Shown: positions 18,694 to 29,379, counted from the stretch's first letter. The stretch is 64,000 nt of DNA from Paraglaciecola mesophila (GCF_009906955.1 NZ_CP047656.1:2063501-2127500); one strand, 5' to 3'. The notes: generated by a model not told the origin, from the sequence alone. A program made the numbers and translations.

Positions 18694-20007
18694 TTAACGA
18701 GCGGGTAAAACCGTGCTCACAACTTCACCAAAACCGATGCGAGCAGCGTTTTCGTTAGCACACCAACCACGAATAAAGATTGAATCTCCGTCTTCAATGA
18801 AAGTTCGAGTCTCACCGTTACTTAGGGTCAGGGTCTTTTTCCCCCCAACTGACAACTCAAGCATAGAACCACCTTCACCCGGCTCTGGGCCTGATTGAGT
18901 ACCGCTGCCAAGTAAATCACCAGGGCGCAAATTACATCCGTTCACTGTATGGTGCGCAACGAGCTGAGCAACAGTCCAGTAGGAATGTATAAAGTTTGAA
19001 GTGGCAATACTTTCAGGTGCTTGACCATTTTCACGCATTTTCTGAGTCTGAATAAGCACTTCAAGGTCGATATCAATTGCGCCTTGGCTACTATTTTGTT
19101 CCGAAGACAAATACGCCAGCGGTTGAGGGTCATCTGCCGGATGGCTAAAGGCCGCTCGATAGGGTGCCAACGCTTCCATGGTGACAATCCAAGGGGAAAT
19201 TGTGGAAGCAAAGCTTTTAGACAAGAACGGCCCTAAGGGTTGGTACTCCCACGCTTGGATATCTCGTGCTGACCAATCGTTAAACAAGCAAATACCAAAT
19301 ATGTGTGCTTCGGCTTCCTCAATGGGTACCGATTGCCCCAATTCATTTCCCGAGCCCATAAAAATGCCCAGCTCTAATTCATGATCTAATCGCTTACATG
19401 GGCCAACACTGGGTTGCTCAGCATCAGGGGCTTTGGTTTGTGATACCGGACGATGAAAGTTTTGCCCTGAGACGCCAATAGATGAGGCGCGCCCGTGGTA
19501 CCCAATTGGGATCCACTTATAATTGGGTAACAAGGGGTTATCTGGGCGGAACAGCTTTCCTACACTGGTAGCGTGATGAATAGAGGTATAGAAGTCGGTG
19601 TAGTCACCAATCGTACAGGGTAAATTGTATTCGGCATCCGCCTGTTCAACTAGGCAGTTTTTTAATGCAGACTCAAGTTTCGAGCCCTTTGTTAACGCTT
19701 TAGATAATGCCAGGCGCAAAGCGCCCCAAGCTTCTTTGCCCATAGCCATAAACTCATTCAGCGTCGAATTAGCACAGGCTACAGCGCCTTTTTGCGCCAA
19801 ATCAGTCAATACGTGCGCTTCACTGAGCTTTTTTAGATCGACAATTTTATCACCGATCGCCACGCCGCCTCTGAATACTTCATCGCTTTGCTTTCGTCTA
19901 AAAATGGCAAACGGTAAATTCTGAATACCAAAATCGCAGCCTTGTTGATTGGCAGATGTCACCCAGCTAGAAAGGTGGATATCGTGAGTTTCATTGATCG
20001 AATACAT
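18694..20007 (-). CDS. fahA: Fumarylacetoacetase
   Basis: About 437 residues. I use ATG 20007, spaced correctly from AAAGGTG; a GTG three codons upstream would overlap that ribosome site. It hydrolyses fumarylacetoacetate to fumarate and acetoacetate, the last step of tyrosine/homogentisate degradation. The metal and catalytic residues are conserved: DYTDFYTSIHHAT (metal Asp near 138, catalytic His near 145), LDHELELG (two Glu near 210/212) and FNDWSARD (Asp near 244). GYHGRASS and GDLLGSGTQSG also fit the family. It begins 12 bp after the hmgA stop. Confidence 0.97.
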   Translation of the reverse strand: MYSINETHDIHLSSWVTSANQQGCDFGIQNLPFAIFRRKQSDEVFRGGVAIGDKIVDLKKLSEAHVLTDLAQKGAVACANSTLNEFMAMGKEAWGALRLALSKALTKGSKLESALKNCLVEQADAEYNLPCTIGDYTDFYTSIHHATSVGKLFRPDNPLLPNYKWIPIGYHGRASSIGVSGQNFHRPVSQTKAPDAEQPSVGPCKRLDHELELGIFMGSGNELGQSVPIEEAEAHIFGICLFNDWSARDIQAWEYQPLGPFLSKSFASTISPWIVTMEALAPYRAAFSHPADDPQPLAYLSSEQNSSQGAIDIDLEVLIQTQKMRENGQAPESIATSNFIHSYWTVAQLVAHHTVNGCNLRPGDLLGSGTQSGPEPGEGGSMLELSVGGKKTLTLSNGETRTFIEDGDSIFIRGWCANENAARIGFGEVVSTVLPAR

Positions 20008-20019
20008 AATTTTCACCTT

Positions 20020-21321
20020 TTATTTTTGCTCTCTAAAATAGTTTTTCAAATTGCTATAGCACGCATGGTACTCGCGCTGGCGCGTAGTACTTTGCAATGC
20101 AAATTCAGTTGGTTCGAAGATAAAACGTGACTCAAACATAAAGGCCATCGTATCTTCATAACGTTGCGGCTTTAAATCTGCGTTTGAGGCCTGCTCAAAT
20201 ACCGCGGCTTCGGGCCCATGGGGTGTCATACAGTTATGTAAACTTGCCCCACCTGGCATAAATCCGTGCTCTTTGGCGTCATACACTCCTTCAATTAAGC
20301 CCATAAACTCACTCATTAAGTTTCTGTGATACCAAGGCGGTCTAAAGGTGTTTTCAGCTACCATCCAGCGAGGCGGAAATATAACGAAGTCTAAATTAGC
20401 GGTTCCCTCGGTATCGGTTTGTGAGGTTAACACGGTAAAAATAGAGGGATCAGGGTGATCGAAACTCACGGTGTTCATGGTATTAAAGCGCGATAAATCA
20501 TATTTATACGGATACGACGTGCCTACCCATGCAACAACATCTAGGGGGGAATGATCTAAGTCACAAACAAACATGCCACCGTTGAATTTACACACCAATT
20601 CAAAATCACCGTCTATGTCTTCGTAGGCCGCAACGGGGGCTTGAAAATCCCGCTCATTAGCAAATCCATTTGAGCCCACTGGGCCTCGCTCAGGCAGTAT
20701 CATTGGCGCACCATAATTCTCTGCGATATAGCCTCGCGCTGTGCCATCAGGAAGATCCACACGAAACTTTACGCCTCGGGGAATAACGCAAATCTCGCCC
20801 GGTGCTATGTGTAAAATGCCGCTTTCAGTATGCAATAGCAGCGCCCCTTGCTGTGGCACAATAAGTAATTCGCCATCTGCGTTATAGAAATAACGGTTCT
20901 GCATGGATTGATTAGCAGCATATACATGCACACCTACACCTTGCACGCCAACACTGCCGTTCGCGGCAAGCGTGACTAACGAACTCACAAAGTCAGTAGG
21001 TTCTTCAGGCATTGGGAGCGGATCCCAGCGAAGCAAGTTTGGAGGTGATGGCACCTCAGTGATAGGCCCACTGCGCATCAAACCTTGAGGAAATGGACGA
21101 TAATCGCTTTGCGCCGCAGACGGGCGAATACGGTAAAACCACGTACGACGATTTTTATCACGAGCCATGGTAAATGCAGTCGTACTAAACTGCTCTGCAT
21201 ATAATCCAAAAGCGACTTTCTGCGGGTTAAACTGTCCTATGGGCAGCGCCCCCTCTTTAGCTTCAGTCTCAAACTCGTTACCAAATCCATTGAGGTACTG
21301 TAATTCATCTGGACGGATCAT
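20020..21321 (-). CDS. hmgA: Homogentisate 1,2-dioxygenase
   Basis: 433 residues, normal length. It opens the homogentisate ring with O2 to give maleylacetoacetate. The iron ligands are visible as His332 (WYHRN), Glu338 (SEFMG) and His368 (TPHGPE), matching the human enzyme at an offset of three. [20 protein letters not shown] is the usual N-terminal start. It is the first gene of hmgA-fahA-maiA and lies 77 bp after an ActP-like symporter gene. No 4-hydroxyphenylpyruvate dioxygenase gene is in the window. Confidence 0.97.
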   Translation of the reverse strand: MIRPDELQYLNGFGNEFETEAKEGALPIGQFNPQKVAFGLYAEQFSTTAFTMARDKNRRTWFYRIRPSAAQSDYRPFPQGLMRSGPITEVPSPPNLLRWDPLPMPEEPTDFVSSLVTLAANGSVGVQGVGVHVYAANQSMQNRYFYNADGELLIVPQQGALLLHTESGILHIAPGEICVIPRGVKFRVDLPDGTARGYIAENYGAPMILPERGPVGSNGFANERDFQAPVAAYEDIDGDFELVCKFNGGMFVCDLDHSPLDVVAWVGTSYPYKYDLSRFNTMNTVSFDHPDPSIFTVLTSQTDTEGTANLDFVIFPPRWMVAENTFRPPWYHRNLMSEFMGLIEGVYDAKEHGFMPGGASLHNCMTPHGPEAAVFEQASNADLKPQRYEDTMAFMFESRFIFEPTEFALQSTTRQREYHACYSNLKNYFREQK

Positions 21322-21398
21322 ACTTTCTCCTTAACGACTTACGCAGAGCCACTTAAATGACTCTGGCATAGGGTTCTATTATTTAACGATTTAACCAC

Positions 21399-23072
21399 TT
21401 AATGCTTACTCGCAGCTTGAATGCCAATACCCGTTTCAGACGTCACAAACTGCTCTAGGAAACGCTCCCGTTCTCGTGCGGCCGATTCACTTTTATCACT
21501 GACGGAAAAATACCAAATCGATAAAAATGCCAAAGGAACCGACACAATTGTTGGGTAAGCATAAGGGAACAGTGCTTTTTCTACACCCATAATATCCACC
21601 ATCACCTGTGGCCCCAGAATGATAAATACTAATGAGCTAATCAGGCCAACCACCAGCCCGGCGATGCCACCTTTGGTGGTCAAGCCTCGCCAATACATGG
21701 CCATAATAAGTACGGGAGCATTGGCACTTGCAGCAATAGACATGGCCAAGTTAGAGATAAACACTACGTTTTGATGCTCAAATACCAAGCCGAAAATTAC
21801 CGCCAGAACGCCCATTGCGATCACCGATAATTTTGAGACCAACATCTCTTTTTCTTCAGTGACTTCGCTTTTCGCAAATGTGCCAGCGTACAGATCGTGG
21901 GCAATTGTGGCCGCTGCCGATATGGTTAAACCTGACACCACAGCTAAAATAGTGGCAAAGGTCACAGCTGCGATAAAACCAAGTAGAAAGTCTCCTCCAA
22001 GGAAGTGCGTAACATGCAAGATCACCATGTTATTTCCGCCTATCAATTTAGCTGCGGCATCGTGATAATCGCTATTGAACATGATCAGCGAGATAGCACC
22101 AAAACCAATTAGGATAATCAGTAACTGAAAATAACCAATGATGGATATGGCGTAAAATGCGGACTTTCTAGAAGCCTCAGCGTCTTTCACTGTAAACAAA
22201 CGCATCAGAATATGTGGCAGGCCAATAAACCCGAAAAGTAAGGTCAACCCAACAGAAAACACTGACAAGGGATCTTTTAACCAACCGCCTGTGTTCAGAA
22301 TATCAGCGCCCTTCACATGCACACGCTCAGCACTTGCGAAAATCTCGCCTACATCAAATTCAAAATGTATGAGCATCAATAAGGCGAGTACAGAGCCACC
22401 CACCACTAGCATGACAGACTTAATAAACTGCACCCAAGTGGCCGCTAACATGCCACCAAAAGCAACGTAAACCACCATTAGAGCACTGACTGAAATCACA
22501 GCAACTACGTAATCTAGACCAAACAGCAACTGTATTAACTTACCGGCACCCACTAGTTGGGCGATTAAATAGAATACCAACACAACCAAGGATGCCGCCG
22601 CAGCAATCGGCCGAATTTTGGCGGCATTTAAGCGAAATGAAATTACGTCGATTAGGGTGAAAGTCCCTAAATTGCGTAAACGCTCTGCAATTAAAAACAA
22701 CACTATGGGCCAAGCGCCAAGTGTAGCGACAATAATGGTTAACCCATCAGCTCCCATGGTGTAAATACTGCTAGTGATCCCCAACAACGTGGCCGCCGAT
22801 AAGAAGTCACCTGATATGGCTATGCCATTTTGCCAAGCAGGTATGCCGCCACCAGCGGTGTAGAATTGTTCAGTAGTGTGTGTGCGACTTGAAGCCCACT
22901 TGGTGATCCCCAGCGTGAGCAATACAAACCCAATAAAGATAACAATAGCCACCATATTCAATGATTGCTTTTCTACTGGGCCAGCTATTGCGTCTGCGGC
23001 TATTGCCAGTGCAGGCACCCCACAACCCCATACGAGCAAAAAAACGGAGATAAGCTTAGTAAAATTACGCAT
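21399..23072 (-). CDS. ActP-like sodium:solute symporter
   Basis: 557 residues with an N-terminal hydrophobic segment and about 13 membrane spans. It has SSS-family motifs: YTAGGGIPAWQNGIAISGDFLSAA near residue 75, AYVAFGGMLAATWVQ-type text near 205 and GFIGLPHILMRLFTVKDA near 285. It belongs to the acetate/monocarboxylate group of the solute:sodium symporters. It overlaps the small DUF485 gene by eight bases, the standard yjcH-actP arrangement. Placed between arylsulfatase and homogentisate genes, it may carry acetate or an aromatic carboxylate; substrate is inference, so I leave the symbol empty. Confidence 0.9.
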   Translation of the reverse strand: MRNFTKLISVFLLVWGCGVPALAIAADAIAGPVEKQSLNMVAIVIFIGFVLLTLGITKWASSRTHTTEQFYTAGGGIPAWQNGIAISGDFLSAATLLGITSSIYTMGADGLTIIVATLGAWPIVLFLIAERLRNLGTFTLIDVISFRLNAAKIRPIAAAASLVVLVFYLIAQLVGAGKLIQLLFGLDYVVAVISVSALMVVYVAFGGMLAATWVQFIKSVMLVVGGSVLALLMLIHFEFDVGEIFASAERVHVKGADILNTGGWLKDPLSVFSVGLTLLFGFIGLPHILMRLFTVKDAEASRKSAFYAISIIGYFQLLIILIGFGAISLIMFNSDYHDAAAKLIGGNNMVILHVTHFLGGDFLLGFIAAVTFATILAVVSGLTISAAATIAHDLYAGTFAKSEVTEEKEMLVSKLSVIAMGVLAVIFGLVFEHQNVVFISNLAMSIAASANAPVLIMAMYWRGLTTKGGIAGLVVGLISSLVFIILGPQVMVDIMGVEKALFPYAYPTIVSVPLAFLSIWYFSVSDKSESAARERERFLEQFVTSETGIGIQAASKH

Positions 23073-23382
23073 CGTGCTCGACTTCCTTTATCAATTGGGC
23101 GTTAAGCCCATCTAACGTTTTACCGGCAACAACGGCGTAATACGCAGATAAAAAAATAGCCACCAACACCACAAAAACACTGAACCATATGCCTATGGTC
23201 ACTGAGCTATCACTTGGCAGGCGTGTGTTAACCCATTCAGGGAAGTAGGCCCAAGCGACTAAATAGCTCATAAAAACAGTGAGCATTAAACCAATCATGG
23301 TCACTCTTAGCTGTTGACGCTTTTTCACTAATTCGATAAATCTAGGGTGCTTACTTATATCTACTAAACTCATTTTAGACAT
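23065..23382 (-). CDS. DUF485 (YjcH-like) membrane protein
   Basis: 105 residues with two membrane segments (about 30-50 and 65-88) and the family text HPRFIELVKKRQQLR near the N-terminus and WFSVFVVLVAIFLSAYYAVVAGKTLD near the C-terminus. DUF485 proteins are small partners of ActP-type symporters. The stop overlaps the symporter start, so the two are translationally coupled. Confidence 0.92.
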   Translation of the reverse strand: MSKMSLVDISKHPRFIELVKKRQQLRVTMIGLMLTVFMSYLVAWAYFPEWVNTRLPSDSSVTIGIWFSVFVVLVAIFLSAYYAVVAGKTLDGLNAQLIKEVEHDA

Positions 23383-23466
23383 AGCTGATTCCTGCTTTTA
23401 ATTGGCATTTGCCTATTATTTTGAAGATGATTTATCATCTGTTCACACGCACAAACTGGGTTAAAT

Positions 23467-25182
23467 TTACTTAGGCAAACCGCCATCACTGTTCATTTTG
23501 TGCTGATAATGGGAGGTGCCATTGGTGTATTGGATATCCACCTTATCAACCACAACCATTTCGTTTTGCGCGACGTATTGCTCCCAAATCTTGGTTAATT
23601 TGGCGACCACCTCAGGGAACTGAGAAAACACATCTTTGCTTTCTGCTGGATCATTGGCCAAGTTATATAACTGCCAGCGATCATTGCCCCACGGCTCATT
23701 TAGCCAGACCATTTTCCAATCCCCTGAACGCACTGCTCTGCGACCAAATAACTCCCAAGCCTCATTAAAATCAGCGCCGTGCAAGGTATCTTCCTGATCC
23801 ATTAAATAACGCAACATGCTTTTACCTGTCATGGGTAAAACAGCACGTTCGTGATAGGACGCACTGTCCAAAGGCAAACCAGCAAGTTCCAAGAATGTGG
23901 GGGCGATGTCCTTGACTGAAATGAATTCATGGGACAAATGAGATTGACGGGCGAGTTTAGGGCTAAAGATAAAAGCCGGTACTTTAATGCCACCTTCAGC
24001 AGTAAAGCCCTTAAATAATCGTGACGGAGTACTACTAACAGCAGCCCAACCCGGCCCTACTGAGACAAAGGAATTTGCTTTGCCAATATTGGCAAAACTG
24101 TTGTCGAAGTTTTCTGGGATCCACTGTGCGTTTGGTTGAGCCGGTGTGGTAATGTCCATTGGGTCCGCGCCTTCTGCACCGTTATCTGACACAAAAACAA
24201 TCACGGTATTCTCAAATTGCTTAGTCTTTTTTAGGTATTCGATCAATCGCCCGATGTTGTAATCTAGGGCATCAACCATAGCAGCATAGACTTCCATCAA
24301 ACGCGCTTCTCTGGCTTGTTGACTTGGGGTGAGCTTGTCCCACTTAGGGTAAAAATCAGGGGCGGATTGCACTACTGCATTTTCATCAACAATAGCCATT
24401 TTCTGCATGCGTGCTAAACGCTGTTGCGCTATTTCCCCATACCCTTTGTCATACACACCTTGGTATTTATCAAGAAACGCTTTTGGTGCCTGAAGTGGCC
24501 AATGAGGCGCCGTATAGGCCGCATAAGCAAAAAAAGGTTTTCCGTCTTTGCGATGACTTTCAATATTGTTTATCAAGGTGTCGGTGTAAAACGCAGACGA
24601 GAAAAAGTCCTCTGGCAAGTCAACCGGCTTACCGTCTTTTATATAGTTAGCCTTCGCCGCTTTAGGAATAACGCCACGTTGGTCTAAATGGCTCGCTCCG
24701 CCCTCTACTAGGGCGAAACTTTCCTCAAATCCTCTTGATGACGGAAAGCTCGATTCGTCGTAGCCGAGATGCCACTTTCCTGCCATGTATGTATGGTAAC
24801 CCGCATCCTTAAGTCGTGTGGCGACGGTAACGAACCGATTATTTAAATACCCTTCATAGCCTGGGCGCCCTTTTTGCTCTTCTGCCCAGTAGTATTTTTG
24901 CGTCCCTAAGCCGACCAAATGATTATCCATCCCTGAAAGCATCATGGCCCTTGCTGGCGAACAGGTAGGTGCGCTGTAAAAATTAGTAAATTTAACGCCT
25001 TTGTTGGCTAACGCATCTAGGTGCGGTGTCTGAATTTCACCACCGAAACTGCCTAGATCTGAGTAACCAAGGTCGTCAGCAACAATAAGCAGAAAATTCG
25101 GTTTATCCGCTTCTTTTTGGCCTTCACTCAATGCACTGCTAGAAAACAATGTGAGTAACAGTAACACTATGATTTTGTTCAT
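23467..25182 (-). CDS. AtsA-like arylsulfatase, S1 family
   Basis: 571 residues with a signal peptide (cleavage near LSE-GQ). The sulfatase signature CSPAR begins at Cys74, the residue converted to formylglycine; Asp36-Asp37 (VADDLGYSDLG) are calcium ligands. MAGKWHLGYDE, VSDNGAEGADP and AEGGIKVPAFIFSP are further family motifs. The C-terminal subdomain (RAVRSGDWKMVWLNEPWGNDRWQLYNL written in family order) resembles Pseudomonas AtsA-type S1_4 enzymes. It is periplasmic, releases sulfate, and lies 48 bp after a second sulfatase gene. The substrate is probably an aryl sulfate; this is inference. Confidence 0.92.
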   Translation of the reverse strand: MNKIIVLLLLTLFSSSALSEGQKEADKPNFLLIVADDLGYSDLGSFGGEIQTPHLDALANKGVKFTNFYSAPTCSPARAMMLSGMDNHLVGLGTQKYYWAEEQKGRPGYEGYLNNRFVTVATRLKDAGYHTYMAGKWHLGYDESSFPSSRGFEESFALVEGGASHLDQRGVIPKAAKANYIKDGKPVDLPEDFFSSAFYTDTLINNIESHRKDGKPFFAYAAYTAPHWPLQAPKAFLDKYQGVYDKGYGEIAQQRLARMQKMAIVDENAVVQSAPDFYPKWDKLTPSQQAREARLMEVYAAMVDALDYNIGRLIEYLKKTKQFENTVIVFVSDNGAEGADPMDITTPAQPNAQWIPENFDNSFANIGKANSFVSVGPGWAAVSSTPSRLFKGFTAEGGIKVPAFIFSPKLARQSHLSHEFISVKDIAPTFLELAGLPLDSASYHERAVLPMTGKSMLRYLMDQEDTLHGADFNEAWELFGRRAVRSGDWKMVWLNEPWGNDRWQLYNLANDPAESKDVFSQFPEVVAKLTKIWEQYVAQNEMVVVDKVDIQYTNGTSHYQHKMNSDGGLPK

Positions 25183-25230
25183 TAATATTTACTCAAAAAA
25201 TAGATAATAAATGGGTGAATCGCGCCAATC

Positions 25231-26973
25231 TCAAGGCAGTCGCAACGCCGGAACATCAGGCTCAGCGAGTACCACGCCATTATTTTTGACATACTCCCGC
25301 CAGTACCCGAGCATTTGCTGCATTTTTTCCGGCCTACTGTGAGACAAGTCGGCTTGCTCACCTGGATCTTTGGTTAAATCAAATAACTCCCAACGTGCCA
25401 GTTTGCTCTGCTGCTGATTGTATAAACCGGTTAATTTCCAGTTGCCGGCGACAACGCCGCGCCCCCCCCAAAACTCGAACCCTAGATAGTCGTCATCGGT
25501 GCGCACAGAGTCGGCTTCGCCATGCAAAACAGGCACTAAAGACTTTCCAATAGGTGATTGGAATCGCCCTTTTTCTGATTTAGATGAAGTGTTACCTGAT
25601 GATGACGTTGACGGGTGTGTCACACCTGCCAGCTCAAGGGCAGTCGGCATAAAATCCAATACACTGGTCACGCCATGATTAATGCCTGCTTTTAGTGAGC
25701 CAGCTGGCCAAGACATAATAGCCGGAACGCGAATACCGCCCTCAGCACCAGAAAATTTGTACTCTCGAAAGACCCCTTCCCCCGCCGAGGCCCACGTGTG
25801 GGAATAGAGCACGACTGAACCTTTCCTGCCCATGTTCGCTAAGCTGTTGTCGACATTTTTCGCTTTAGGAATAAGAGCTGGCGCATGGCCGCGCAAGTGA
25901 GACGCCGCCTCTGCGCCGTTATCACTTAAAAAGATAATCAGTGTGTTGTCATATAAGTCGTTCTTTTTGAGATAGTGGATCACTCTTGCGATATTGCTGT
26001 CCATTTCATCGACCATCGCAGCATAGATTTCCATTGCCCGAGCAGAGGTTTTCTTTTCATCAACTGACAGAGCATCCCACTGTGTAACATCTGCTCTTTG
26101 GTGGCTAACCAAGGCATTTTGCGCTAGCAAACCTGATGACATTAATCCTTCAGCACGCTTTTGACGCAAAACATCATAGCCAGTGTCGTATTTACCTTTG
26201 TATTTATCGATGATGTCATCAGGGGCTTGCAGCGGATAATGTGGAGCCGTGTAAGCGAGATAGCCAAAGAAGGGGCTATCTTGCTTACGCTGTTGTAAAT
26301 GTCCGATAAATTCATCAGTAAATGAGCGAGTTTGGTAAAAGTCATCTGGTAAATCGTTTGCCACCTCGCCGTTACGCCAGTAATCTCTGCGCCCGAAACC
26401 AAACGAGCCTAGACGATCGTTAAAATGATCAGAGTTTTGCTGAATAGCAAACGTTCTATTGAATCCGCGATTTATAGGTCGGTTTTTGAGGCTTGCGCCT
26501 AGATGCCATTTGCCCACCATAAACGTGTCATACCCAGCCTCTTGCAATAAAGTGGAAACGGTAATCGCGTCATCTCTAATCTCTCCTTCGTAACCTGGCT
26601 TGCCTTGCTGGTTTGGTGCTGGCTGAGAATAAGCCCCGACTGTGGTACCCATACCGGCTTGATGATTATCTAAACCAGTAAGCAGCATTGAGCGAGTGGC
26701 AGAGCACTGGGCGGCAGCATAGAAGCGCGAAAACGCTAAGCCTTCTTCAGCCAAAGTGTCTAAGGTTGGCGTAGCAATATCGCCACCGCCAAAAACAGAC
26801 AAATCCGTATATGCCATATCGTCTGCAACGATGAGCAAAATGTTTGGCCGCTCATCATTGTGCTGCTTTGTTTTGTTCTCAACTGCATGTGCATTAGCAC
26901 TTACAATAGCGAGAAAAAATACACTTAGCATGACGTGGGAAGACTTCAAAAAAGTCAGTGCGGTGTTAAACAT
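25231..26973 (-). CDS. AtsA-like arylsulfatase with CxAxR signature, S1 family
   Basis: 580 residues with a signal peptide (cleavage near AHA-VE). The modification motif reads CSATR at Cys90, where proline is replaced by alanine. This is compatible with maturation in some sulfatases but is less common. Other motifs are conserved: VADDMAYTDLSVFGG (Asp51/52), MVGKWHLGA, LSDNGAEAASHLRG, GAEGGIRVPAIMSWP and GRGVVAGNWKLTG. It is a paralogue of the following sulfatase. A short Ser-rich insertion (STSSSGNTSSKSEKG) lies near residue 470. The gene follows the TonB receptor by 90 bp in one probable operon. Confidence 0.91.
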   Translation of the reverse strand: MFNTALTFLKSSHVMLSVFFLAIVSANAHAVENKTKQHNDERPNILLIVADDMAYTDLSVFGGGDIATPTLDTLAEEGLAFSRFYAAAQCSATRSMLLTGLDNHQAGMGTTVGAYSQPAPNQQGKPGYEGEIRDDAITVSTLLQEAGYDTFMVGKWHLGASLKNRPINRGFNRTFAIQQNSDHFNDRLGSFGFGRRDYWRNGEVANDLPDDFYQTRSFTDEFIGHLQQRKQDSPFFGYLAYTAPHYPLQAPDDIIDKYKGKYDTGYDVLRQKRAEGLMSSGLLAQNALVSHQRADVTQWDALSVDEKKTSARAMEIYAAMVDEMDSNIARVIHYLKKNDLYDNTLIIFLSDNGAEAASHLRGHAPALIPKAKNVDNSLANMGRKGSVVLYSHTWASAGEGVFREYKFSGAEGGIRVPAIMSWPAGSLKAGINHGVTSVLDFMPTALELAGVTHPSTSSSGNTSSKSEKGRFQSPIGKSLVPVLHGEADSVRTDDDYLGFEFWGGRGVVAGNWKLTGLYNQQQSKLARWELFDLTKDPGEQADLSHSRPEKMQQMLGYWREYVKNNGVVLAEPDVPALRLP

Positions 26974-27062
26974 AAACTCGCCCTTATTCTAAATATTGAT
27001 AACATAACTCACTAGCCTAGGGGCACGGCCCTAGGCTTGATCCAAGTAGCAAATACAGCGAC

Positions 27063-29246
27063 TTAGAAGAAGTAACTTGCTTCAACCCCTATCGTTCTGC
27101 CCTGTGCAACAGAAAAGTAGTAGTCGTTATTTGCGCCAGGGGCGTTAAATGAGAAGTCGGCATATTCTTCATCGGTCAAATTCTTTGTATAAAGTGCAAC
27201 TTTATAGGCAGAGTTAATCAGTGAGATATTGGCGTTTAGCAGAGTAACGGCATCAATTTCGTTGAATTGGTTGCTTTCGCCTGAGGTTTCATTGAGCCAG
27301 TGAGATGACTTGTGGTTAATGTTGACACTGGCTCGCATATATAAATCATCGGCTAGTTCTTCTGATTCATATGTGAACGTCATGTTTGCGGAAAACTTTG
27401 GTGCGCCGGATACATCTGCATCATTGGTGGTATCTTCAACATCCATAAAACCTAAGCCGGTCACCATGGTGATGCTGTCGGTTAAATAGTAGAAAGAGTC
27501 AATCTCGATCCCGCGGCTTTTTACATCAAATGAACTGATCACGATATTGCCGTTAGAAAAACCCGCATTTTGAAAATCAGATATATCCATATCAAAAATA
27601 GAAGAGTTGATGTAGCCATTTTCTAACTGGTATTTGAAGCCTGCTTCAATGGTGACTATTTCTTCGGTTGGTATAAACAAAGAGGTAGAGTTAACAAAAT
27701 CCGCATTATTCACCGGGTTGCCGCTAGCAAGTCCTGGTCTTTTAGAGCCGGTTGCAACCCCCGCAAACAATAGCAATGCATCGCTGGCAGACCACTCAAG
27801 CGTTAACGAGCCATCTAAGGTGCTCTCGTCAACGCTGTCACTCGCTTGGGCAAACTCGTCGGGATCTTCATTGCTGCCAAGCACAATAATGTCAGCGTCT
27901 TTATTCTCTTGGGTATAACGCAAACCTGCGATTAATCGAGTGTCATCATTCAAACGATAGGTACCACTGGCGAATGCTGAAATTGCATCCATATCTTGTT
28001 CGCCATACCAAAACCGCTTGTCATCATTTAGATACTGAAACGTTAGGCGATCAATGGTTTGCTGAACGTAAAACAAGCCGACAATATAATCGAAGTTTTC
28101 GCCACTAGGAGAGGTTAAACGTAGCTCCTGTGAAAACTGTTCATAGTCTTCGTCATACCAAGAAACCACTCTAGGGCCGCCTAAAATCGACGGGTCAAAC
28201 GCTGACTGATAATCCATCTGGTTGAAACCGCTGATCGCGGTTAACGTATGCTCACCCATTGGGATATCGAGCTGCAGTGACGTATCAACAAAGTCACGCT
28301 GAGAGCCAATGTCCGAATTAAGAATAACTGGCGCGTTAATATCCACACCAAATGCGTTCTCAGAGTATCCAAGCAAAGCTGCTGCTGGTTCTGCCGCTGG
28401 TGTATAAGAATCAGTGCCGTCATATTCAGTGAAAGTACCTTCAAGTAAGCGCACTGCACTGTTGCCGATTTGCTCTTGCTCTGTGACCTGTACTTTACCG
28501 GTGACAATCCACTCTGAATCTGTGTAGTACACCCCTGTTAATCGAACTGAGTCATTGGTATTTTCCGCTTCATCGCGCCCCACGCCCTCATTTCTAACCC
28601 AACCACCAATTTCTTCGTGCATACCGGCAATCCGCACAGAGAAGTCATCAGTGATAGGCAAACTGAGACCACCTTCTATCGAAGTAGACGAGTTTTCAAA
28701 TTCGTAGCCAGCTTTGACATTACCTTCCAATTCACCTTCTGGCTTTTTAGTCGTAACTGAGACCACACCCACCAATGCATTGCGGCCATATAGTGTCGCT
28801 TGAGTCCCTTTTAACACCTCTATAGCTTCAATATCCATTAGGCCAGCTTGCATTTGATTATTTCGACCGGCCCAAACGCCATCGATAAAAAGACCTACAT
28901 CTTGTTCTAGCATCGCGCCACCAGCGCGTGTACCTATACCTCTAATAGCGAGTACGGGCGTACCACTTGGGGCAGCACTAAAGGTCGCATTCGGAATAAA
29001 ATCAACAACGGCGTCCATGTCGTCAAGTTTGAAATCCTGCAACAGGTTTTCTCCCATGACTTGAACTGAACCTGATACTTTAAGCAGGCTTTCCTTACGC
29101 TTATTCACGGTCACAATCACTTCCATTTCTTCTCTATCGTTTTTTGCCTTTTTACTTTCTTGGGCAGCAACGTAGGCCGAGGGAGAAGCGATTGATAGAG
29201 AAAGTAGGCTGTAGGCCATTAAGTTTGATTTATTTATTACCTTCAT
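27063..29246 (-). CDS. TonB-dependent outer-membrane receptor of the sulfatase operon
   Basis: 727 residues: signal peptide to about residue 28, TonB-box-like EVIVTVNKRKES, plug domain (LAIRGIGTRAGG, GLFIDGVWAGR, IEVLKGTQATLYGRNALVGVVSV) and barrel ending ASYFF. The plug spelling LKGTQATLYGRNA resembles receptors that accompany aromatic or small-molecule uptake loci rather than SusC. It heads the minus-strand series receptor, sulfatase, sulfatase and is divergent from a LysR gene. It probably imports a sulfated compound for periplasmic desulfation. Confidence 0.9.
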   Translation of the reverse strand: MKVINKSNLMAYSLLSLSIASPSAYVAAQESKKAKNDREEMEVIVTVNKRKESLLKVSGSVQVMGENLLQDFKLDDMDAVVDFIPNATFSAAPSGTPVLAIRGIGTRAGGAMLEQDVGLFIDGVWAGRNNQMQAGLMDIEAIEVLKGTQATLYGRNALVGVVSVTTKKPEGELEGNVKAGYEFENSSTSIEGGLSLPITDDFSVRIAGMHEEIGGWVRNEGVGRDEAENTNDSVRLTGVYYTDSEWIVTGKVQVTEQEQIGNSAVRLLEGTFTEYDGTDSYTPAAEPAAALLGYSENAFGVDINAPVILNSDIGSQRDFVDTSLQLDIPMGEHTLTAISGFNQMDYQSAFDPSILGGPRVVSWYDEDYEQFSQELRLTSPSGENFDYIVGLFYVQQTIDRLTFQYLNDDKRFWYGEQDMDAISAFASGTYRLNDDTRLIAGLRYTQENKDADIIVLGSNEDPDEFAQASDSVDESTLDGSLTLEWSASDALLLFAGVATGSKRPGLASGNPVNNADFVNSTSLFIPTEEIVTIEAGFKYQLENGYINSSIFDMDISDFQNAGFSNGNIVISSFDVKSRGIEIDSFYYLTDSITMVTGLGFMDVEDTTNDADVSGAPKFSANMTFTYESEELADDLYMRASVNINHKSSHWLNETSGESNQFNEIDAVTLLNANISLINSAYKVALYTKNLTDEEYADFSFNAPGANNDYYFSVAQGRTIGVEASYFF

Positions 29247-29360
29247 TTGCGTGTCCTCAAGTGAAATCTATTAACAAGTTACTACCGTTTGATTTACATA
29301 TTACCTGAAGAAAAAATAATTAAGATTGATATAAATTGATGTTAAATTAACTTTTGGTTA

Positions 29361-29379
29361 TGTTAACCTGATGCTAACA
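29361..29379. promoter_or_regulatory. Candidate LysR operator
   Basis: Inverted repeat TGTTA-N9-TAACA in the 191-bp region between the divergent receptor gene and lysR-type gene. It has the size and dyad form expected of LysR-family sites and lies about 60 bp before the regulator's start codon. Assignment is by position only. Confidence 0.4.
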
